DNA from: Salinisphaera hydrothermalis
GTDB taxonomy: Bacteria; Pseudomonadota; Gammaproteobacteria; Nevskiales; Salinisphaeraceae
Assembly (NCBI RefSeq): GCF_040361195.1
Contig: NZ_APNE01000003.1
Strand: one strand, 5' to 3'
Length of the DNA: 64,000 nt
Made by a program: the position numbers and the translations under genes. The notes beneath the pieces are model-generated. The model saw only the letters and a list, made by a program, of their open reading frames with translations. It was not told the origin of the DNA and ran no database searches. This document shows, one piece after another, positions 61,822 through 64,000 of the stretch; the first letter of the stretch is position 1, and every line of letters starts with the position of its first letter.

Positions 61822-62442
61822 ATGGCGAACTGGGTCACTTTCGGGCGTTTTCTGCTGTTGTTCCTGTTGCTGGGCATCGTCTATTCGGGCGTGCCGACAC
61901 TGCAGTTGGTCAACGCCCCGCTCACGATACTGATTATCGCGCTCGACGGCGTGGACGGCTGGGTGGCGCGGCGGTTCAACGAGGAGACGCTGTTTGGCGC
62001 CACTTTCGATATCGCCATCGATCGCATCGTGGAAACGGTGCTTTGGGTGGTGCTGGCGCAGCTGGGCTTCATCGGCGTGTGGGTGCCGTTACTGTTCATC
62101 ATCCGCGGCAATCTGGTGGATGCGATTCGCAGCAAGGGCGCGGCCAGCGGGACCGCCGCCTTCGACATGATGCAGTCGCCGATCGGCCGTTTTCTGGTGG
62201 CGGGGCGTTTCATGCGCGGTTTCTATGCCGTGCTCAAAGCGGTGACCTTTGCCTGGATTCTGCTTTGGCAGCCGTTCCCCGTGTTGGCGCCGGATTTCTG
62301 GACGGCCTGGGGCGGCGTGCTGTCTGGGGTCGGCCTGGCTTTGGCCTGGGCTTCGGCCGCGATCTGTGTGGCGCGCGGGCTGCCGGTGATTGTGGAGTTC
62401 TGCATGAATGCGCGGCCGTCGGTCGCAGCACAGCGAGGCTGA
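61822..62442 (+). CDS. CDP-alcohol phosphatidyltransferase family protein
   Basis: The 206-residue membrane protein has the full CDP-alcohol signature D42-x2-D45-G46-x2-A49-R50-x8-G59-x3-D63-x3-D67, which binds the CDP-lipid and metals, followed by several membrane helices. The family makes phosphatidylglycerophosphate, phosphatidylserine and similar lipids. GGGGA precedes ATG 61822. The HAD phosphatase gene starts one base after its stop, so the pair may carry out synthesis and dephosphorylation of a phospholipid head group, as PgsA and PgpC do. Confidence 0.88.
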   Translation: MANWVTFGRFLLLFLLLGIVYSGVPTLQLVNAPLTILIIALDGVDGWVARRFNEETLFGATFDIAIDRIVETVLWVVLAQLGFIGVWVPLLFIIRGNLVDAIRSKGAASGTAAFDMMQSPIGRFLVAGRFMRGFYAVLKAVTFAWILLWQPFPVLAPDFWTAWGGVLSGVGLALAWASAAICVARGLPVIVEFCMNARPSVAAQRG

Positions 62443-62443
62443 C

Positions 62444-63100
62444 ATGCGACTGGTAATTTTCGATATCGATGGCACGCTCGTGCCGAGTCCATCGTCGGAA
62501 GCGCGTTTCGCGCGCTATCTCTGGCAGATTCGTGCGCTCGGCCCGCGTCAATTGCTGGCCTTTGCCTGGTTCACGCTGCGTTATCTGCCGCGTTTCGGCA
62601 AGCACGTGATGCAGAAGAACAAGGCCTATCTGTCGGGCCACGATTACGGTTACATCGTCGACACCGCGCGCCGGTTCGTTGCCGACGTCCTGGTGCCGAC
62701 ACTGCATGCGCCTGCCGTAGAGCGGCTCAAGGCCCATCAGGCGGCCGGCGATACCGTGGTGCTGTTGTCCGGTACGCCGCAGTTTCTGGCCGACGCGCTC
62801 GGCGAGGCGCTGGGCGTCGAATTCTGTGTCGGCGCGGCCTGTAGTACCGAGAGCGGGCGTTTCACCAGCGCGCCGCCGCGGCGTCATCCCTACGGGCCGA
62901 CCAAGATCGATGCGGCCGAGACGCTGGCCAGCCAGGCCCGGCTACCGCTCGCCGAGGCCGTGGCCTTCGGCGATTCGATCAATGACGCTTATCTATTTCG
63001 TGTGGTCGGCGAAGCCGTGGCGGTGGCGCCCGATCGCAAGCTCTCCGCCGAAGCGGCCGGGGCCGGCTGGGAAGTGCTGGATCGTCACGCCAAGGCGTGA
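62444..63100 (+). CDS. HAD-IB family phosphatase (SerB/PgpC-like)
   Basis: The 218-residue hydrolase has the HAD nucleophile motif DIDGT (D7, D9), motif II in VVLLSGTPQFL, the lysine of motif III in GPTKIDAAETL and motif IV GDSINDAYLF. HAD-IB enzymes include phosphoserine phosphatase and phosphatidylglycerophosphatase C. Its tight coupling to a CDP-alcohol phosphatidyltransferase favours a lipid phosphatase role over phosphoserine hydrolysis. Substrate not proven. Confidence 0.88.
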   Translation: MRLVIFDIDGTLVPSPSSEARFARYLWQIRALGPRQLLAFAWFTLRYLPRFGKHVMQKNKAYLSGHDYGYIVDTARRFVADVLVPTLHAPAVERLKAHQAAGDTVVLLSGTPQFLADALGEALGVEFCVGAACSTESGRFTSAPPRRHPYGPTKIDAAETLASQARLPLAEAVAFGDSINDAYLFRVVGEAVAVAPDRKLSAEAAGAGWEVLDRHAKA

Positions 63101-63115
63101 GCGAAACCGCTGGCC

Positions 63116-63562
63116 TCAGCTGAACTCCAGCTGGCGCCAGGCCTCGTAGGCGATGACCGCCACGCTGTTCGACAGGTTCAGACTGCGATTGCCCGGGCGC
63201 ATCGGCAGATAGATCGCGGCCTCGGCCTGTGCGACACGTTCGGGCGGCAGGCCGCGGGTCTCGCAGCCGAACAGCAGCGCGTCGTCGGCGCGATAGCGGA
63301 CGCTGTCGTAGCGCACGGTGCCGTTCTTGGTGGCGGCGAATACACGATTCGCGGGATGGGCCGCGCGCCAGCTGGCGTAGTCCGGCCATTCGTGGATGAC
63401 CGCGCGCTCGCGATAATCCAGCCCGGCCCGTCGCAGGTGCTTGTCGTCGATCGAAAATCCCAGCGGATGGATGAGATGCAGCTCGGCGCCGATATTGGCG
63501 GCCAGCCGGATCACGTTGCCGGTGTTCGGCGGAATTTCGGGCTGGTGAAGAATCAGGTGCAC
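63116..63562 (-). CDS. trmL: tRNA (cytidine/uridine(34)-2'-O)-methyltransferase
   Basis: The 148-residue SPOUT methyltransferase has family motifs HQPEIPPNTGNVIRLAAN, LIHPLGFSIDDK, LLFGCETRGLP and RSLNLSNSVAVIAYEAWRQ, with the trefoil-knot SAM site near the C-terminus. It methylates the wobble base of tRNA-Leu isoacceptors. The start is GTG 63562; an upstream in-frame start would add unrelated residues. The DUF2007 gene lies upstream on the same strand. Confidence 0.93.
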   Translation of the reverse strand: MHLILHQPEIPPNTGNVIRLAANIGAELHLIHPLGFSIDDKHLRRAGLDYRERAVIHEWPDYASWRAAHPANRVFAATKNGTVRYDSVRYRADDALLFGCETRGLPPERVAQAEAAIYLPMRPGNRSLNLSNSVAVIAYEAWRQLEFS

Positions 63563-63573
63563 GGTCTGTCCGA

Positions 63574-63888
63574 CTATGGGCGTGGATGCTGGCAGTGCCA
63601 GCAGGCATGGAACTGGCCTTCGACCCGCTCGCCACAGCCGGGGCAGGCCCAATCCCGGCCGGTGTCCACAGGGCCTTTCTCGAAGGCGCTCACGATGTCG
63701 CGGGCGCGATCATAGTCGGCCGGATCGTCGATCCATACCTGCGGATAAACATTGGCCGGCAGCTCACCCATGCCGCCCCAGAGATGCTGCCGCCGGACAT
63801 GCGCGGCGATCCCGCGATCCACCAGCATATCCTTGACGATTTCGGCGTTCACCGGGTCGGCGGCGAGATAGACTTCAAGCGCGTTCAT
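63574..63888 (-). CDS. DUF2007 protein with C-terminal zinc ribbon
   Basis: The 104-residue protein begins with the DUF2007 (PII-like signal transducer) pattern EVYLAADPVNAEIVKDML and VWIDDPADYDRARDIV, followed by a zinc ribbon with two C-x2-C pairs (ACPGCGE, ACWHCQ). Function unknown; such proteins are thought to sense or bind small ligands. ATG 63888 is preferred because it opens the conserved domain. It ends 11 bp before the trmL start, so they are likely co-transcribed. Confidence 0.82.
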   Translation of the reverse strand: MNALEVYLAADPVNAEIVKDMLVDRGIAAHVRRQHLWGGMGELPANVYPQVWIDDPADYDRARDIVSAFEKGPVDTGRDWACPGCGERVEGQFHACWHCQHPRP

Positions 63889-63966
63889 GTCTGATCCGAA
63901 AGCTCGATTGACTTGCCGGGCCGCTTTGCTAGTCTGCAATGCGTGCAGCATCCCGGGGGTCGCACT

Positions 63967-64000
63967 ATGCCAATTTTCTTGATCCGGCGCGCCGTCGTCG
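63967..64000 (+). CDS. Possible start of a rightward gene (cut by window)
   Basis: ATG 63967 opens eleven codons (MPIFLIRRAVV) to the window edge, preceded by CGGGGGTC. Too little is visible to identify it. Confidence 0.3.
   Translation, partial: MPIFLIRRAVV

Overview
The window is high-GC bacterial chromosome from what looks like a gammaproteobacterium. The ubiE-ubiJ-ubiB operon, a yibN-secB-gpsA block next to envC, AMP nucleosidase, PoxB, Lnt and a DsbG-like protein all point that way. A halophilic, Salinisphaera-like organism would fit, but that is a guess from style and gene content. No rRNA, tRNA, CRISPR array or full insertion sequence is visible.

Layout. Positions 1-8269 (minus strand) hold an IclR-regulated CoA-dependent catabolic cluster: class III CoA-transferase, crotonase-fold enzyme, two-subunit class I CoA-transferase-like protein, AMP-forming CoA ligase, MHS-type transporter and a ThDP enzyme cut by the window edge. 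Positions 8829-11114 encode a large orphan secreted protein. Positions 11684-17529 carry amn, a poxB-GNAT pair, a hemerythrin-like gene beside a perfect FNR/Anr-type site, and pepD.

Positions 17655-30161 form a LacI-controlled sugar-acid module. It contains an SMP-30 lactonase, LacI, a ribose-type ABC transporter with a fused double permease, an SDR, a 3-hydroxyacid dehydrogenase, a BKACE (DUF849) beta-keto acid cleavage enzyme, acetoacetate CoA-transferase A/B and a thiolase. Together these spell a non-phosphorylative route: sugar, lactone, aldonate, 3-keto acid, acetoacetate plus hydroxyacyl-CoA, acetyl-CoA. The best-fitting substrate class is a 2-deoxy sugar acid such as 2-deoxyribonate. 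Two copies of a ~300-bp MITE-like element with perfect terminal inverted repeats lie in opposite orientation, one inside the module and one at its right end.

Positions 30479-32839 hold a divergent LysR/EamA pair and a CsbD gene. Positions 33190-39641 are a polyol-type ABC cluster (SDR, ATPase, binding protein, two permeases, SorC regulator). Next come an orphan Rieske oxygenase, lnt, a dsbG-like gene, a ~1 kb gene-poor stretch with one strong leftward terminator, a BaeSR-like two-component system, and a convergent lipoprotein/RND efflux operon.

From 53197 to the end is housekeeping: ubiEJB, ctpA, envC, yibN, secB, gpsA, a CDP-alcohol phosphatidyltransferase with a HAD phosphatase, trmL and a DUF2007 zinc-ribbon gene. 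The clearest targets for follow-up are the deoxyaldonate/BKACE pathway and the inverted element pair whose terminal repeats co-vary within each copy.
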